Source: SZUA-318 sp964412015
GTDB taxonomy: Bacteria; Gemmatimonadota; Gemmatimonadetes; Longimicrobiales; Gaopeijiaceae
NCBI GenBank assembly: GCA_964412015.1
Contig: CAYPMO010000010.1
Span: 1 to 64,000 of the forward strand
Reading direction: 5' to 3'
Length of the DNA: 64,000 bases
Both the position numbers and the translations under genes were made by a program. Positions 40,330-49,112 of this stretch are shown here, one piece after another. The notes under the pieces are model-generated. The model saw nothing but the letters and a program-made list of their open reading frames with translations. It had not been told where the DNA came from and searched no databases. The first letter of the stretch is position 1; each line of letters opens with the position of its first letter.

Positions 40330-42548
40330 GCGATCACCTCCCCCCAGCGCGCTTCCGCCCTGCGCCGACGGCTGGTGATCCTCGCCAGGCCGAAGAGCGT
40401 GAGGAGCGCCGGGAAGCCGATGAGGTTCCCCCACTTCAAGGCGTTCTTCCCCAGGTCCGACGTGAAGACCAGTTGAGGTGGCGTGCGGTCCTTGGCGCGG
40501 ATGCTCATGAGCGCCTCGTCCTGAGCGAGCCAATCGATGGCGTTGGCCAGGAACACCACGTTGCCCGGGTTCACCTGGGCGAACTGACCCTCGGCGAACG
40601 AGCCGTCCGCGACCACGATGACACGCCCGGACGCGGAGCCCTCGGGAGGCTCGACCGCCGCCGCGACCGTGCGCACCGCCAGACTCTGGTCGGGACGATT
40701 CCAATCCTGATCCGGGGCGATCGGCCCATCGGGAGCCTGGACCCCTCCCGCCTCGGTCGTCTGCCAGAGAGCCCGAACCCGCGCGGTGTCTTCGATCTGG
40801 AGCGATCCTGCCCATCCGAGCGTGAGCGAGACGAGGCCCCGCGTGATCGGATGGTCGCCGGCGGGAAGCGCGACCGGCCAGAGCGGGTAGGGCGAGACGA
40901 CGTTGAAGATCCCACGTCGCCCGAGCGACACGCGCTCACTGGAGGCCAGGTCGTAGACGAGCGAATCGGAGAACGTGAGCCCCAGCTCCCCCACGAAGGG
41001 CTCGAGCCCCGAGGTGACCGGGTGCATGAACGGGGCCTGAGGATCGAGCTCGGCCGGCTCGATCAGCAGGAGCGCGGCGCCTCCGTCCGCCACGAATCGG
41101 CGGATGCGCGCGAGGGCCGAGTCGCTCACCGGCTGCGTTGGAGCGGCGACGACGAGCACCTTCGTCGAGTCGCGCTCGATCGGCGGGAGCGTGTCGCCCG
41201 AGAGGTCGAGCGTTCGGACCGCGAACCGGTCGGCGAGCGCCTCGCTGAGGCCCGGGATCGAGTACGAGCCCTTCGCGCCGAACCCCTGGAGGAACGCGAT
41301 GCCGGGGCGCGTCTCCGTCGTCATGGACTCGATCGCGGAGACGAGCCGGAACTCGAGGTCGTCCACGCGATCGATCACGGGGATGACCTTCTGTTCGTCC
41401 GCGTACGTGACCGCGAGTCCGTAGTATCCTCGCCGGATCTGGAACTCGTCGTCCCGCAGGACGTTGAACTCGACCGGCTGGATCCCGAACGATCGGGCTT
41501 CCTCCGCCGTCTGCTCGTCCTCGTCGGGATCGACATCGGACAGCGCGAGGTTGTCGCCGGCCGCGCGCGTCATGTCGGAGAGGAGGTCCCGGACGTCGCG
41601 GAGCTGGATCTGGATCTCGGGCGGAAGCTCCGCCGAGGCGAACAGCTTCACCTGCACCATGTCGTCGAGGCCCCCGAGGATCTCCCGGGTGCCGTCGGCC
41701 AGCGTGAAGAGGCCTCCCCGCGTCAGATCGAGCCGGCCGCGGACGTGGCTCCCGAGGAGGTTCAGCACGAGGACGAGCGCGGTCACGACGCCCACGCCCA
41801 GCTTCAGACGTCGCAAGTCCGCTCCGGCGGGGCTCAGGCGATCCCGCGCCACGGCGCCTCCCGCCAGAACGAGGAAGAGCGCTGCGGTCGAGAGGAAGTA
41901 GAGGAGGTCCCTCAGGTCTACGACTCCGCGGGCCACGTTCTCGAAGTGGCTCACCAGGGAGAGGCGCGCCAGGGCGCCGGAGAGCAGAGGAGGCAGGCCG
42001 ATCTGTACCACGGGGTGGCCGATCAGGAAGAGCGCGAAGCTGACCGTGGCGGCCACGATGAACGCGGTGATCTGGTTCCGCGTGAAGCTCGAAGCCCACA
42101 GGCCCACCGCGACGAGCTGCGCTGCCATGAGGGTCGCCCCCACGTATTGGGCGGCCACGATCCCCGGGTCGGCATCGGACACGAGGAGCACGCCGAGCGC
42201 CGTCGGGATCGTGCCTGCGAGCGTGATCAGCACGAAGAGCCAGTCACCCAGGAACTTGCCCGCGATCACCTCGGTCTCGGTGACGGGCTGTGCCATCAAC
42301 CACTCCAGCGTCCTCCCGCGCCGCTCCTCCGCGATGCTCCGCATGGTCGCGGCGGGGACGAAGACGGAGAAGAGGATGGGGAGGAGATCGAAGAACGGTC
42401 GCAGGCTGGCCACGCCCTGGCCGTACATCGAGCGGAAGAGCAGGAACAACGACAGCGCGAGGAACGCCACGGCGAGCACGTAAGCCGTGGGCTGGTCGTA
42501 GTAGCCGCGCAGCTCCTGCTTCGCGACGGTCCATGTTCGGCCGCTCAT
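40326..42548 (-). CDS. Fused ABC-2 permease (GldF-like) and GldG-like protein
   Basis: 740 residues joining two proteins that are separate in gliding-motility loci. Residues 1-about 245 are a six-helix ABC-2 permease (MSGRTWTVAKQELRGYYDQPTAYVLAVAFLALSLFLLF; RSIAEERRGRTLEWLMAQPVTETEVIAGKFLGD). Further helices lead into a GldG/ABC_transp_aux region (about 270-720), starting VVTALVLVLNLLGSHVRGRLDLTRGGLFTLADGTREIL and ending with a C-terminal helix. It is coupled by 4-bp overlaps to the upstream ATPase and the downstream DUF4340 gene. Gliding is not implied, since such modules occur widely. The substrate is unknown. Confidence 0.88.
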   Translation of the reverse strand: MSGRTWTVAKQELRGYYDQPTAYVLAVAFLALSLFLLFRSMYGQGVASLRPFFDLLPILFSVFVPAATMRSIAEERRGRTLEWLMAQPVTETEVIAGKFLGDWLFVLITLAGTIPTALGVLLVSDADPGIVAAQYVGATLMAAQLVAVGLWASSFTRNQITAFIVAATVSFALFLIGHPVVQIGLPPLLSGALARLSLVSHFENVARGVVDLRDLLYFLSTAALFLVLAGGAVARDRLSPAGADLRRLKLGVGVVTALVLVLNLLGSHVRGRLDLTRGGLFTLADGTREILGGLDDMVQVKLFASAELPPEIQIQLRDVRDLLSDMTRAAGDNLALSDVDPDEDEQTAEEARSFGIQPVEFNVLRDDEFQIRRGYYGLAVTYADEQKVIPVIDRVDDLEFRLVSAIESMTTETRPGIAFLQGFGAKGSYSIPGLSEALADRFAVRTLDLSGDTLPPIERDSTKVLVVAAPTQPVSDSALARIRRFVADGGAALLLIEPAELDPQAPFMHPVTSGLEPFVGELGLTFSDSLVYDLASSERVSLGRRGIFNVVSPYPLWPVALPAGDHPITRGLVSLTLGWAGSLQIEDTARVRALWQTTEAGGVQAPDGPIAPDQDWNRPDQSLAVRTVAAAVEPPEGSASGRVIVVADGSFAEGQFAQVNPGNVVFLANAIDWLAQDEALMSIRAKDRTPPQLVFTSDLGKNALKWGNLIGFPALLTLFGLARITSRRRRAEARWGEVIA

Positions 42549-43552
42549 TTCGCCACCTCCGTGTCCGTCCCGGCGGACTCGACCTGGCGTTCCGGTCGGG
42601 CGCCAGAGGGTGGGGGCCCTTCGTCGTCCCCGCCCTCGGCGGTGACGTGGCGGAACACCTGCTCCAGGCTCGCGCGCTCGCGGTGCAGCTCCCAGAGCGT
42701 CCATCCGCTCGTGGTGGCCATGCGGAAGATGTCCGGGCGGAGCTCGGCGTCGCCCGTGCACTCGAGCGTGACCCTGATGCGTCCGTCCGCCTGCTCCACG
42801 CGCTGCGCGGAGACGCCGCTCAGGCGCGAGAGCGCTTCGGCGACGCCATCGCCTTCGGCCTCGACCACGTAGCGCAGCGCGCCGGAGCGGGTCGCGAGCA
42901 ACTCGTCCACCGTGCCGTCCGCCACCAGGCGCCCACGGGACAGGATCACCGCGCGCGAACAGGTCGCCTCGACCTCCTGCATGACGTGGGTGCTCAGGAA
43001 CACGGTGCGCTCGCGGCCGAGCGCTCCCACCAGCTTGCGGATCTCCACGCGCTGGTTGGGATCGAGACCCTCCGTGGGTTCGTCCAGGATGAGGACGTCC
43101 GGACGATGCAGGATCGCCGCGGCGAGCCCCACGCGCTGTCGGTAGCCCTTGGAGCACTCGCCGATGGGCCGGTAGAAGACGTCGCCGAGGTCGGTCTCGG
43201 CCACCGCGTCCGAGGTGCAGCTCCGTCGCTGGGCGCCGGCGAGGCCGCGCAGGTCGGCCACGAAGTCCAGGTACTCGGCGACGAGCATCTCGTCGTAGAG
43301 CGGGTTCGCCTCGGGGAGGTATCCGAGGCGCCTCTTGGCGGCGGTGAGGTCGTCGCCGACCGCCGTGCCGTCGATGAGGACCGAGCCCGCGTCGGGCTGG
43401 AGAGTGCCCGTCAGCATGCGCATCATGGTGGTCTTCCCGGCTCCGTTCGGGCCGAGGAATCCCACGACCTCGCCCTGCGTGACGTCGAGGCTGAGGTCGT
43501 CCACCGCGACGAGCGACCCGTATCGCTTGGTCACGTTCCGAACCGTGATCAT
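42545..43552 (-). CDS. ABC transporter ATPase (GldA-like)
   Basis: 335 residues. Walker A GPNGAGKTTMMRML, Q-loop region GYLPEANPLYDEM, the signature as CSKGYRQRVGLAAAILHRP, Walker B VLILDEPTEGLDPNQ and the H-loop STHVMQEV. The C-terminal DUF4162-type domain (about 225-320) is usual in ABC-2 ATPases. The tail (GPPPSGARPERQVESAGTD) is low-complexity. GGAGTGGAG precedes the ATG. It heads an operon with the fused permease-GldG and DUF4340 genes. A promoter and a terminator-like hairpin lie in its leader. Confidence 0.93.
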   Translation of the reverse strand: MITVRNVTKRYGSLVAVDDLSLDVTQGEVVGFLGPNGAGKTTMMRMLTGTLQPDAGSVLIDGTAVGDDLTAAKRRLGYLPEANPLYDEMLVAEYLDFVADLRGLAGAQRRSCTSDAVAETDLGDVFYRPIGECSKGYRQRVGLAAAILHRPDVLILDEPTEGLDPNQRVEIRKLVGALGRERTVFLSTHVMQEVEATCSRAVILSRGRLVADGTVDELLATRSGALRYVVEAEGDGVAEALSRLSGVSAQRVEQADGRIRVTLECTGDAELRPDIFRMATTSGWTLWELHRERASLEQVFRHVTAEGGDDEGPPPSGARPERQVESAGTDTEVAK

Positions 43553-43575
43553 CTCCACTCCGTCGCACAAAGAAA

Positions 43576-43603
43576 GCCGCGTCGGGCGAGGCCCCGACGC
43601 GGC
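43576..43603 (-). terminator. Attenuator-type terminator hairpin in the ABC operon leader
   Basis: Read on the minus strand: GCCGCGTCGGG, 6-nt loop, CCCGACGCGGC (perfect 11-bp stem), then TTTCTTTGT, so an intrinsic terminator. It lies 24-51 nt before the ATPase start and downstream of the only good promoter, with no other minus-strand gene between. The 5' arm can instead pair with CCGACGCG located upstream in the leader (43646-43639), giving a mutually exclusive 8-bp antiterminator. This arrangement is typical of transcription attenuation. The signal is unknown. No leader peptide with an obvious codon run was found. Confidence 0.6.
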
Positions 43604-43694
43604 GATAGGCACGAAATGCCACGGGGATGATCCCCGGGCGCGTCGGTGCGAAGCCCAGTCGTGTGTGTGTGGCTCCCGGAATCGGGAGAGTTCG

Positions 43695-43723
43695 ATTCTA
43701 AGAACCGGTCTCGAGGATGTCCA
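43695..43723 (-). promoter_or_regulatory. Sigma70-type promoter of the ABC operon
   Basis: Minus strand: TGGACA (43723-43718), exactly 17 bp, TAGAAT (43700-43695). This is one of the best matches to consensus in the window. The expected transcript start near 43688 opens with a CTCCCG-N4-CGGGAG hairpin and gives a leader of about 135 nt before the ATPase ATG. Confidence 0.6.
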
Positions 43724-43847
43724 GCCGGATTCGACGCCGCTCCGACGTCCGGGAGTTGCCGCTGCCGACAGGGTTCCCCGCCGCGCCTCTTGCTCGCGGA
43801 CGGCCCGACGGCGAGCGTTCATCCGTCTCCCGATCCTTGGCCGACGC

Positions 43848-44585
43848 ATGCGCCCGGTGGCGTTCCTCCGGATCCTGCTCTTCGCGGCGGCCGCGCTGCT
43901 CCTGGGGCTCGCGGAAGCCCGCCCGCTCCGGACCGCGCCGCAGGAGGACCCGTACGCGGACCCGCGGCGCTCGATGGTCCGCGCCGACATCGAGGCCAGG
44001 GGGGTCCGGGACTCGCTGACGCTGGCCGCGATGCTCGAGGTGCCACGACACGAGTTCGTGCGTCCGTCGGACGTGCGGCGCGCATACTCGGACCAGCCCC
44101 TCCCGCTCACCCACGGCCAGACGATCTCCCAACCGTACATCGTCGCCTACATGACGGCGGTCCTCGAGCCCCGTGCCGGGATGAAGGTGCTGGAGGTGGG
44201 GACGGGCTCTGGCTACCAGGCCGCGGTGCTGGCGGCGGCCGGAGCGCGGGTCTTCACGATCGAGATCATCGGCGCGCTCGCGACCTCCGCCGCCGGGCGT
44301 CTGCGACGCCTGGGCTACGGCGACGTGCGGGTCCGTCACGGTGATGGATTCTTCGGCTGGGAGGAAGAGGCTCCCTTCGACGCCGTCATCGTGACGGCGG
44401 CCGCGGGCTTCATTCCACCTCCGCTCGTCGAGCAGCTCGCTCCGGGCGCGCGCATGGTGATCCCGGTGGGAAGCATCTACGGCGTGCAGAACCTCGTGCT
44501 GGTGGAGAAGACCCACGAGGGCGTGGTGCGCACGCGCAACCTGATGCCCGTCCGGTTCGTGCCCCTGGTGCGTGAGATCCGGTAG
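43848..44585 (+). CDS. pcm: Protein-L-isoaspartate O-methyltransferase, with signal peptide
   Basis: 245 residues. The PCMT core shows MLEVPRHEFVRPSDVRRAYSDQPLPLTHGQTISQPYIVAYMT, the SAM-binding VLEVGTGSGYQAAVLAAAGARVFTIEI, and DAVIVTAAAGFIPPPLVEQLAPGARMVIPVG. The enzyme repairs isoaspartyl residues. Unusually it starts with MRPVAFLRILLFAAAALLLGLAEA, which looks like a cleavable signal or anchor. A cytoplasmic form could arise only from a later start. It ends 2 bp before the membrane synthase gene. The longer upstream frame is ignored because it runs antisense to the ABC operon. Confidence 0.9.
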   Translation: MRPVAFLRILLFAAAALLLGLAEARPLRTAPQEDPYADPRRSMVRADIEARGVRDSLTLAAMLEVPRHEFVRPSDVRRAYSDQPLPLTHGQTISQPYIVAYMTAVLEPRAGMKVLEVGTGSGYQAAVLAAAGARVFTIEIIGALATSAAGRLRRLGYGDVRVRHGDGFFGWEEEAPFDAVIVTAAAGFIPPPLVEQLAPGARMVIPVGSIYGVQNLVLVEKTHEGVVRTRNLMPVRFVPLVREIR

Positions 44586-44587
44586 GG

Positions 44588-47509
44588 ATGGCCGGCGCGG
44601 CGCTCTTCCTGCTTTCCGCCTCCCTGCTCGCGTTCGAGATCGCCCTTCTGCGGGTCTTCTCCATCACGAGTTACCATCACTTCGCCTACATGGCGGTCGG
44701 CGTCGCGCTGCTGGGGTTCGGCGCCAGCGGGACGGCGCTCGTCCTTCTCCGCCGGACCACGCGGGGACGGGAGTGGCGGCTCTTCCCCTGGATCCTGGCA
44801 CTGACGCCGCCGGCGCTCCTCGTCGCACCCGTTCTCGCCGGGCTGCCCGAGTTCGATCCGACCCAACTCGTCTGGGACCCGAGGCAGTGGTGGAGACTGA
44901 CCGGCGTGTACGCCGCGCTGACCCTGCCCTTCCTGACCGGGGCGGCGGCCGTCGCGCTGGCGCTGCAGGGGGGCGGGTCCCGGGTGGGGCGTCTGTATGC
45001 GTGGAACCTGGCCGGCTCGGGAGCCGGCAGCCTGGCCGTGCTTCCCCTCCTCTTCCGGTTCCGACCGGAGGAAGCGCTGGCCTGGACGGTTGTCCCCGCA
45101 GGGGTGGCCGCTGTGCTCGCGCTCGTGGCCGGGCGCGGCCTGCGGGCCGGCCGCGCGGCGGCAGCGGTCGTCGTTGCGGGTGTCACCGTTGTCGGCGTGG
45201 CTCGGGGAGGCCCCCCGCTGGATGTGATCCACTTCAAGGGGCTTCCCCAGGTGGAGGCGTACCCGGGGGCGCGGCGGGCAGGGGAGGCGTGGGACCCCAC
45301 CGGGTGGGTGGTGGCCGTCGCGGCGCCGGCGTTCCGCCACGCCCCCGGCCTGAGCCTGGGCTACCAGGGCGCCGTGCCCGGGCAGGTGGCGCTGTTCGTG
45401 GATGGTGAGGTGGCGGGGGCGGCCGTAACGCGATCCGCGGATGATCTGGGCTCGGGAGGCTCGTACCTGGAGTGGCTCCCCGGCTCCGTGGTCTATGCGC
45501 TGCAGCGGACGACGCCGGATGGCGCTTCGGGGCACGGTGGTCTGAGGCCGTCGGTGCTGGTCCTGGGGGCGGGGGGAGGAACGGACCTCGCGGCGGCCCT
45601 CCACTACGGAGCGAGGCGCGTCACCGCAGTGGAGCTCGTGGAGCCCCTCGTCCGCCTCGCCCGCGAGGTCGTTTCCGCCTCGTCCTCCCCGTGGGACGAC
45701 CCGCGCGTGCGTGTCGTCACCGGCGACGCCCGCTCCTTCGCGGCGCGCTCCCGGGACCGGTTCTCCCTCGTCGTGCTCCCGATCTCGGGGGTGTTCAACG
45801 CCACCGCGGCGGGGATCCACTCCGCCGGGGAGGACTTCCTCGGCACGGCTGAGGCGTACCGCGCGTTCCTGCGCCTCCTCGAGCCGGGAGGGATCCTGGT
45901 GGTGACCCGCTGGTTGCGGACGCCGCCCCGGGACAACGTCCGTGTCATCCTCACCGCGGCGGAGGCGCTCCGCTCCATGGGGGTGAGCGACGTGGGGCGG
46001 AGTCTGGCCTTCGTCAGGAGCTGGGCGACGGGGACACTCCTGGTGAAGCCCGCCGGGTTCGCGGGAGCCGAGATCGCCGACCTGCGACGCTTCGCCGACG
46101 CGCGTGCCTTCGATGTCGACTGGCCCGGGACGGCCGGCGGTCCGGGGCCGTTCAACGAGATCGCGGCGCCCGTCTACCAGGACGCCGCCCGGGCCGCCGC
46201 GCGCGGAGCCGACTCGGCCGTGGCCTTCGCGCGCGCCTATCCGTTCGATGTCCGCCCCGCCACCGACGACCGCCCCTGGTTCGGCCGCTTCCTTCGCCTC
46301 GGCACCCTCCCCGCCCTGCTCGCCGCGGAGAGGGCCGACTGGCTCCCCCTCGCGGAGTGGGGCACGCTGGGCGTCGTGGCCACGCTCGCGCAGAGTGGGC
46401 TGCTGGCCGTGCTCCTCATGGCCGTGCCGGTGCTGGTTCTCCACCCGTCCCGGGGCAGGGCCACCATGCCGGTGCTTCGACCCGCCTTCTACTTCGCGGG
46501 CATCGGATTCGGATTCATCCTGGTCGAGATGGCGGGTATCCAGCGCCTCTCGCTCGTCCTCGGTCATCCGGTCTACGCCACCGCCGCCACCCTGGGGGCG
46601 CTCCTGCTCTGCTCCGGCGTGGGCAGCGCCTGGTCGGACCGCCGCCCCGACGCATGGGCTTCTCGTGCCAGCCTCGTCGTCGCCGGGCTCGCGGCGCTCG
46701 GCGCGCTCCTGGCCCCGGCTGCCGCCCGGCTCTCCTCCCTTCCGCTCGCCGTGCGCGGTCCGGCGGCCCTCGTGGTGGTGGGTGCCGCGGGCGTGCTCAT
46801 GGGGGTCCCGTTCCCCCTCGGCCTCCGCCGCCTGGCCCGCTCCGAGGGAGGAGTGGCGTGGGCGTGGGCGGCCAACGGGGTCGCTTCGGTCGTGGGGGCG
46901 TCGGCGGCCGTCCTCCTGGCAATGGAGGTCGGGAGCCGCGGTGTGCTGCTGGCCGGAGCGGCCTGCTACCTGGTGGCCGGGGGTGCGGCCCGCGGGCGCG
47001 GGCGGCAGACTTCCTCCATGGGAGCCGACCTCGTTCCTGCTGGCGTTACGTTCATCGACCATGCGGCCGACGTCGGGCTGGATGTCGTCGCCCCGACGCT
47101 CGGAGAGCTCTTCGCGCGTGCGGCGGCCGGCATGGCGTGCCTGATCCACGGGGCGGATCTCGGCGGGGACACGCCCGACCCGACGGCCGCGGCGACCTCG
47201 GGAAGGGGGGCTCGGGGGCCTTCTCGCCGTGAGCCCCTCGTCGAGCGACGCCTGACCCTGTCCGCTGACGATCCGGCCACCCTGCTCCGAGCGTGGCTTC
47301 GGGAGCTTCTCCATTGGCATGAGGCCGAAGGGCTCACCCTGCGCGACACGAGCTTCGACGTGCTCGACGAGACGCACGTCGAGGCGACCGTGGCTCTCGC
47401 TCCCGACACCGTCGAGCCGATTCGCGAGATTAAGGGGGTGACGCTGCACGGCCTCGTCGTGGAGCGCCGGGACGGCGGCTGGGTGGGCCGGGTGATCTTC
47501 GACGTGTGA
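44588..47509 (+). CDS. Membrane spermidine-synthase-like protein fused to archease
   Basis: 973 residues. Helices at about 1-220 (starting ALFLLSASLLAFEIALLRVFSIT) lead to a SAM/aminopropyl-transferase fold (VLVLGAGGGTDLAAALHYGARRVTAVEL, about residue 320 on). A second membrane block of about six helices spans about 590-800. From Met811 the chain is a complete archease: FIDHAADVGLDVVAPTLGELFARAAAGMACLIHG ... IREIKGVTLHGLVVERRDGGWVGRVIFDV. Archease activates RtcB RNA ligase, and rtcB is the next gene (52 bp). No stop or strong ribosome site precedes Met811, so a genuine fusion is likely, though an internal start there cannot be excluded. Confidence 0.87.
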   Translation: MAGAALFLLSASLLAFEIALLRVFSITSYHHFAYMAVGVALLGFGASGTALVLLRRTTRGREWRLFPWILALTPPALLVAPVLAGLPEFDPTQLVWDPRQWWRLTGVYAALTLPFLTGAAAVALALQGGGSRVGRLYAWNLAGSGAGSLAVLPLLFRFRPEEALAWTVVPAGVAAVLALVAGRGLRAGRAAAAVVVAGVTVVGVARGGPPLDVIHFKGLPQVEAYPGARRAGEAWDPTGWVVAVAAPAFRHAPGLSLGYQGAVPGQVALFVDGEVAGAAVTRSADDLGSGGSYLEWLPGSVVYALQRTTPDGASGHGGLRPSVLVLGAGGGTDLAAALHYGARRVTAVELVEPLVRLAREVVSASSSPWDDPRVRVVTGDARSFAARSRDRFSLVVLPISGVFNATAAGIHSAGEDFLGTAEAYRAFLRLLEPGGILVVTRWLRTPPRDNVRVILTAAEALRSMGVSDVGRSLAFVRSWATGTLLVKPAGFAGAEIADLRRFADARAFDVDWPGTAGGPGPFNEIAAPVYQDAARAAARGADSAVAFARAYPFDVRPATDDRPWFGRFLRLGTLPALLAAERADWLPLAEWGTLGVVATLAQSGLLAVLLMAVPVLVLHPSRGRATMPVLRPAFYFAGIGFGFILVEMAGIQRLSLVLGHPVYATAATLGALLLCSGVGSAWSDRRPDAWASRASLVVAGLAALGALLAPAAARLSSLPLAVRGPAALVVVGAAGVLMGVPFPLGLRRLARSEGGVAWAWAANGVASVVGASAAVLLAMEVGSRGVLLAGAACYLVAGGAARGRGRQTSSMGADLVPAGVTFIDHAADVGLDVVAPTLGELFARAAAGMACLIHGADLGGDTPDPTAAATSGRGARGPSRREPLVERRLTLSADDPATLLRAWLRELLHWHEAEGLTLRDTSFDVLDETHVEATVALAPDTVEPIREIKGVTLHGLVVERRDGGWVGRVIFDV

Positions 47510-47561
47510 CGTCGCCAGCGGACCGAACGCGGCGACGGCCGGCATGGGGAGGGACAGGACG

Positions 47562-49016
47562 ATGACCGAACCGCGCCTGGAACTGCGGAGGCTGGACGAG
47601 CACCGCTGGCTCATCCCCCGGCAGGGGCGCATGCGCGTCGAGGGGCTGATCTTCGCCGACGCGAGCCTCATGGAGCAGATCCGGGGTGACGAGGCGGTGC
47701 AGCAGGTCGCCAACGTGGCCATGCTCCCGGGGATCGTGGGCCGCTCCATCGGTATGCCCGACATCCACTGGGGATACGGCTTCGCGATCGGCGGGGTCGC
47801 GGCCTTCGACGCCGACGAGGGTGGCGTCATCTCTCCCGGCGGCGTCGGGTACGACATCAACTGCGGCGTGCGCCTCCTGCGCACGGACCTGGTGGTGGAC
47901 GACGCGCGCGCGCATGTCTCGGCCCTCATGGACGAACTGTTCCGGTCCATCCCGGCCGGCGTGGGCCGCGGCTACAAGACGTTCGTCCTCGGGCCCGGCG
48001 TGATCCGGAAGATCCTCACGCGGGGCGCCCGCTGGGCCGTTTCGGAAGGATTCGGCCGGAAGGAGGATCTGGATCGCATCGAGAGTGGCGGCATGCTCGA
48101 GGACGCCGACCCGGATCAGGTGAGCGAGCGGGCGATCGAGCGCGGCCGGGACCAAGTCGGCACGGTGGGGAGCGGCAACCACTTCATCGAGGTGGGGTGG
48201 GTGGACGAGGTCTACGACGAGTCGGCCGCCCACGCGTTGGGTCTCGACCCGCGCACGGTCACCGTGTTCATCCACTCGGGCTCGCGGGGGCTCGGATACC
48301 AAGTGTGCGACGACTACCTCGACGTGATGCTGCGCTCGGCCCGGACGCACGGGATCGACCTTCCCGATCGGCAGCTCGCGTGCGCGCCCCTCCGGTCCGC
48401 GGAGGCGAAACGGTACCTGGGCGCGATGCGCGCCGCTGCCAACTACGCGTTCGCCAACCGGCAGATGATGGGGCACCGGGTCCGGGAGGCCTTCGAGAAG
48501 GTCTTCGGTCGCTCGGAGGGAGACCTGGGCATGGAGCTGGTCTACGACGTGTCGCACAACAACGCGAAGTTCGAGCGCCACGTGGTGGAGGGCCGCGAGC
48601 GCACGCTGTGCGTGCACAGGAAAGGCGCCACGCGGGCGTTTCCGCCCGGCCATCCCGACCTCGGGGAGCGGTTCCGCGCGCTGGGCCAGCCCGTGCTCAT
48701 CCCGGGAGACATGGGGCGGTACTCGTACGTGCTCCTGGGAACGCAGGGAGCCTACGACGAGACCTTCGGCTCCACCTGCCACGGCGCGGGACGGCGCATG
48801 AGCCGTCACCAGGCCAAGCGTGAGACCCGGGGACGGGACCTGAGCCGGGACTTCCGCGAGCAGGGCATCGAGGTGCGGGCGTCGTCGCTCGCCACGGTCG
48901 CGGAGGAGGTCCCCGAGGCCTACAAGGACGTGGCCGATGTGGTGGGCGTCGTGCACGCCGCGGGGATCGGCCGGAAGGTCGCGCGCCTCAGGCCGCTGGG
49001 GGTGCTGAAGGGCTGA
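47562..49016 (+). CDS. rtcB: RNA-splicing/repair ligase RtcB
   Basis: 484 residues. RtcB joins RNA 2',3'-cyclic phosphate or 3'-phosphate to 5'-OH using GTP and Mn2+. Motifs: MPDIHWGYGFAIGGVAAF, the metal Cys101 in GGVGYDINCGVRLL, VGSGNHFIEV, FIHSGSRGLGYQV, YDVSHNNAKFE and the guanylylated His at about 407 in STCHGAGRRMSRHQAK. The ATG at 47562 is chosen for the GGGAGGG just upstream; ATG 47544 is in frame. It follows the archease-containing gene and is probably co-expressed with it. No RtcA or RtcR is seen. Confidence 0.96.
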   Translation: MTEPRLELRRLDEHRWLIPRQGRMRVEGLIFADASLMEQIRGDEAVQQVANVAMLPGIVGRSIGMPDIHWGYGFAIGGVAAFDADEGGVISPGGVGYDINCGVRLLRTDLVVDDARAHVSALMDELFRSIPAGVGRGYKTFVLGPGVIRKILTRGARWAVSEGFGRKEDLDRIESGGMLEDADPDQVSERAIERGRDQVGTVGSGNHFIEVGWVDEVYDESAAHALGLDPRTVTVFIHSGSRGLGYQVCDDYLDVMLRSARTHGIDLPDRQLACAPLRSAEAKRYLGAMRAAANYAFANRQMMGHRVREAFEKVFGRSEGDLGMELVYDVSHNNAKFERHVVEGRERTLCVHRKGATRAFPPGHPDLGERFRALGQPVLIPGDMGRYSYVLLGTQGAYDETFGSTCHGAGRRMSRHQAKRETRGRDLSRDFREQGIEVRASSLATVAEEVPEAYKDVADVVGVVHAAGIGRKVARLRPLGVLKG

Positions 49017-49086
49017 AAAGACGGACGAGCGCCTGAGCCCGACCGCCGACCCTCCCGGCTTGACGCCGCGCGGTGGCGCCGTGATG

Positions 49087-49112
49087 CTCCATATGTGGAG
49101 GTATATATGGAG
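49087..49112. promoter_or_regulatory. Palindromic operator over the vapB start
   Basis: CTCCATAT-N10-ATATGGAG, perfect 8-bp arms, covers the Shine-Dalgarno (GGAGG) and the ATG of the antitoxin gene. RHH antitoxins usually bind such palindromes to autoregulate. The same repeat could fold in RNA and mask the start. Confidence 0.5.

Noticed and set aside
40326..43552. Gliding motility system, because of GldA/GldG similarity.
   Set aside because: These ABC modules with DUF4340 are widespread in non-gliding bacteria, and no other gld or spr genes are present.
47018..47509. Archease as an independent gene starting at ATG 47018.
   Set aside because: The frame is continuous with the upstream protein, with no stop and no Shine-Dalgarno before this ATG. 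It is kept as part of the fusion, with the alternative noted.
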